Source: CAZSGN01 sp964606415 (GTDB taxonomy: Bacteria > Bacteroidota > Bacteroidia > Bacteroidales > JBBRXJ01). Taken from it: 7,662 bases of DNA. Below, in pieces: positions 5,803-7,662 of the stretch (position 1 is the stretch's first letter; the number at the start of each line of letters is the position of its first letter). The notes under the pieces were generated by a model that saw only the letters and a list, made by a program, of their open reading frames with translations, searched no databases and was not told the origin of the DNA. Location: positions 1-7,662 of the forward strand of contig CAZSGN010000131.1 in the NCBI GenBank assembly GCA_964606415.1. Direction: 5' to 3'. Position numbers and translations under genes: made by a program.

Positions 5803-7662
5803 GCTATCTTTATTTTGATAAAGATCATCTGGTTAATCTTCATTTTTCTTTAACAGATGAATTTATCGAAACCAATCGTGTTGGTTGTTATTCTTCATCT
5901 TCAATTGTGCTTTGTAATACCAGGAAGTATCATGGTTTATTAATTGCTCCTGTTGATCAGTTTAAAGGAGAAAGGCATGTGTTGTTGTCTGCTATGGATG
6001 AGACGATTATCCAGCATGGTCAGGAATTTCATCTGGGAACACATCAGTATCCGAATGATGTTATTGAACCGGATGGAGCTAAATATTTATGGGAGTTTAC
6101 GTTTGAGGAAAATCCAAAATGGTTGATCAGGGTTGGAGGAGTGCTTTTAGAAAAAGAAATATTTCTTTCGCTTGAAGAAGCCCGGCTTTTTGTGCGTTAT
6201 ACACTTGTAGAAGCTCATTCTCAAACACGTTTGCAATTAAAGCCCTACCTGGCATTTCGTAACATCCATAGTCTTACAAAAGGTAATATGGATGTGAATA
6301 CCCGCAGTATGAAATGCAAGAATGGAATTAGTGTTAAACTTTATAACGGCTTTCCAAGGTTATACATGCAGTTGTCGCGCAAGAATGAGTTTGTGAGTAG
6401 TCCGGACTGGTATTATAATATTGAATATACCCGGGAGTTTGAGCGTGGATACGAAAGCAACGAGGATCTTTTTGTTCCTGGTTTTTTCGAGGCAGAACTT
6501 AAAAAAGGAGAAACGCTGACATTTACTGCCGGTTTATCGGAACTTGCTGTTCAGAATATATCCAGAAAAGCAAATCACGAGAAGAATAAGAAAAATGACA
6601 GGCAGGACATGGTTTCAACGCTTAAAGCCTCTGCGGAAAACTTTATTACTTCTTTAAATAATCAACAGGCAGTTATTGCCGGTTTTTATTGGTTTGCTCA
6701 GTGGGGAAGGGACTCCTTGATTGCTCTGGCCGAATTAACGCTTAACCAGGGTAGAACCAGTGATTTCTTTGCTGTTATTGATGACCTGGCTGCGCAAATG
6801 AAGAATGGTTTGATGCCCAATGCGGTTTTTAATAAAAAAGTAACATATAATGCCATTGATACTCCTTTTTGGTTTATATGGGCCATTCAGCAGTACGTAA
6901 TTCGAAATGAAAATCAAAAAAAATGGATATGGGAGAATTATGGAAATGTGATTGAAACTATTTTCAAGCATTTTATGAATGGTACAGATTTTAATATTCA
7001 TATTAAAGAAAATGGATTGGTTTATGGAGGAGAAAAAGGTGTTGCTCTAACATGGATGGATGCAATGATTGATGATCAGCCTGTTACGCCAAGAGCAGGG
7101 GCCCCTGTTGAAGTCAATGCTTTATGGTATAATGCGATTGTTTTTGCCCTGGATTTGGCTGGTAAAAGTGATGATAAAAAATTTATCAGTAAATACGAAC
7201 GATGGCCTGAAATTGTAAGTGAGAGCTTTATTGATTGTTTTTGGGATGAGGAAAAAGGATATCTCGCTGATTTTATTCAGGGAGATGATAAATGTATGGA
7301 TGTGAGGCCTAACCAAATATTGGCTGTGGCACTACCGTATAGTCCTGTTGATGGGGTTAAGAAAAAGTCAATTGTGGATATTGTTCACAGTGAGTTGTTG
7401 ACAAGCAAAGGGATAAGGTCTTTATCTCCTAAAAATGAAAATTATAAAGATGTTTATTCAGGTGACCAGCAAACGCGTGATGAGGCTTACCATCAGGGTA
7501 CTGTGTGGCCATGGATGTTGCGTTTCTTTGCCGAAGCTTATTTTTTTATCTATAAACATGCTGGAATTCATGAAATGGAACGAATTTTTCATGGGTTTGA
7601 AGAAGACATGAAAAGGCAGGGGCTGGGTTTTATTAATGAAATATATGATGGTAATCCTCCGC
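5799..7662 (+). CDS. Glycogen debranching enzyme, amylo-alpha-1,6-glucosidase type, GH133-like (partial, C-terminus off the right edge)
   Basis: The first 621 codons are present and open at the right edge. The start is the ATG at 5799, since an in-frame TAA lies just upstream (5787-5789) and the MSYLYFDKDHLVNL beginning fits the family. The product should hydrolyse alpha-1,6 branch points of glycogen in the cytosol. Residues about 15-230 form the N-terminal GDE domain with the signature NTRKYHGLL (40-48). Residues about 285-621 form the catalytic (alpha/alpha)6 domain, with FYWFAQWGRDS (D305), LTWMDA (D421), VTPRAGAPVEVNALWYN (429-445), QTRDEAYHQGTVWPW (558-572) and GFINEIYDG (E614). D421 and E614 are my best candidates for the acid/base pair by analogy with the eukaryotic enzyme, but this is not certain. 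The usual length near 650 suggests only a few tens of residues are missing. It is divergent from the kinase and is preceded by a 24-codon ORF. No frameshift is seen. Confidence 0.95.
   Translation, partial: MSYLYFDKDHLVNLHFSLTDEFIETNRVGCYSSSSIVLCNTRKYHGLLIAPVDQFKGERHVLLSAMDETIIQHGQEFHLGTHQYPNDVIEPDGAKYLWEFTFEENPKWLIRVGGVLLEKEIFLSLEEARLFVRYTLVEAHSQTRLQLKPYLAFRNIHSLTKGNMDVNTRSMKCKNGISVKLYNGFPRLYMQLSRKNEFVSSPDWYYNIEYTREFERGYESNEDLFVPGFFEAELKKGETLTFTAGLSELAVQNISRKANHEKNKKNDRQDMVSTLKASAENFITSLNNQQAVIAGFYWFAQWGRDSLIALAELTLNQGRTSDFFAVIDDLAAQMKNGLMPNAVFNKKVTYNAIDTPFWFIWAIQQYVIRNENQKKWIWENYGNVIETIFKHFMNGTDFNIHIKENGLVYGGEKGVALTWMDAMIDDQPVTPRAGAPVEVNALWYNAIVFALDLAGKSDDKKFISKYERWPEIVSESFIDCFWDEEKGYLADFIQGDDKCMDVRPNQILAVALPYSPVDGVKKKSIVDIVHSELLTSKGIRSLSPKNENYKDVYSGDQQTRDEAYHQGTVWPWMLRFFAEAYFFIYKHAGIHEMERIFHGFEEDMKRQGLGFINEIYDGNPP
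6153..6168. repeat. 16-bp AT-rich palindrome inside the debranching enzyme gene
   Basis: AAAGAAATATTTCTTT is perfectly self-complementary. It encodes KEIFLS in the N-terminal domain. Its base composition makes chance more likely than for the palindrome at 5103-5118. Confidence 0.35.

Noticed and set aside
7096..7107. 12-bp palindrome CAGGGGCCCCTG
   Set aside because: It encodes the conserved RAGAPVE stretch of the enzyme, so protein constraint is a sufficient explanation.
6698..7316. Three minus-strand frames opposite the debranching enzyme
   Set aside because: The plus-strand frame carries all conserved GH133 motifs here; the antisense products show nothing recognisable.

Overview
The window looks like a piece of a Bacteroidota chromosome, probably Bacteroidales-like. 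This is inferred from AT-rich DNA, genes without clear Shine-Dalgarno sites, a hybrid kinase with the typical Bacteroidota 'DWSG' run-in to its receiver, and a glycogen debranching enzyme of the GDE_N/GDE_C type common in that phylum. No rRNA, tRNA, CRISPR array, insertion sequence or phage gene was seen.

Layout: positions 1-2141 (minus) hold the N-terminal 713 codons of a multi-PAS sensory protein with a PocR-type ligand-binding domain; its C-terminus lies beyond the left edge. A 93-bp gap (2142-2234) holds a perfect 8-bp hairpin just before that gene's ATG and a weak Bacteroidota-type promoter match. Positions 2235-5507 (minus) hold a complete, apparently soluble hybrid sensor histidine kinase: a PocR-like or GAF-like N-terminal domain, three PAS domains, a GAF-like domain, HisKA, HATPase_c and a degenerate receiver. 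Positions 5508-5798 are a divergent intergenic region with a possible promoter, an imperfect dyad and a 24-codon upstream ORF that overlaps the next start codon as ATGA. Positions 5799-7662 (plus) hold the first 621 codons of a GH133-like glycogen debranching enzyme, lacking probably a few tens of residues.

The two minus-strand sensors are tandem and share domain logic (PocR or PocR-like N-terminus, PAS array, GAF), so they may be related by duplication or act in one signalling pathway. Nothing in the sequence ties them functionally to the divergently transcribed glycogen gene.

I see no convincing wholly new system. The observations most worth a second look are the small ORF coupled to the debranching enzyme, the degenerate receiver, the divergent PocR-like domain of the hybrid kinase, and three inverted repeats packed into 166 bp of the kinase GAF coding region.
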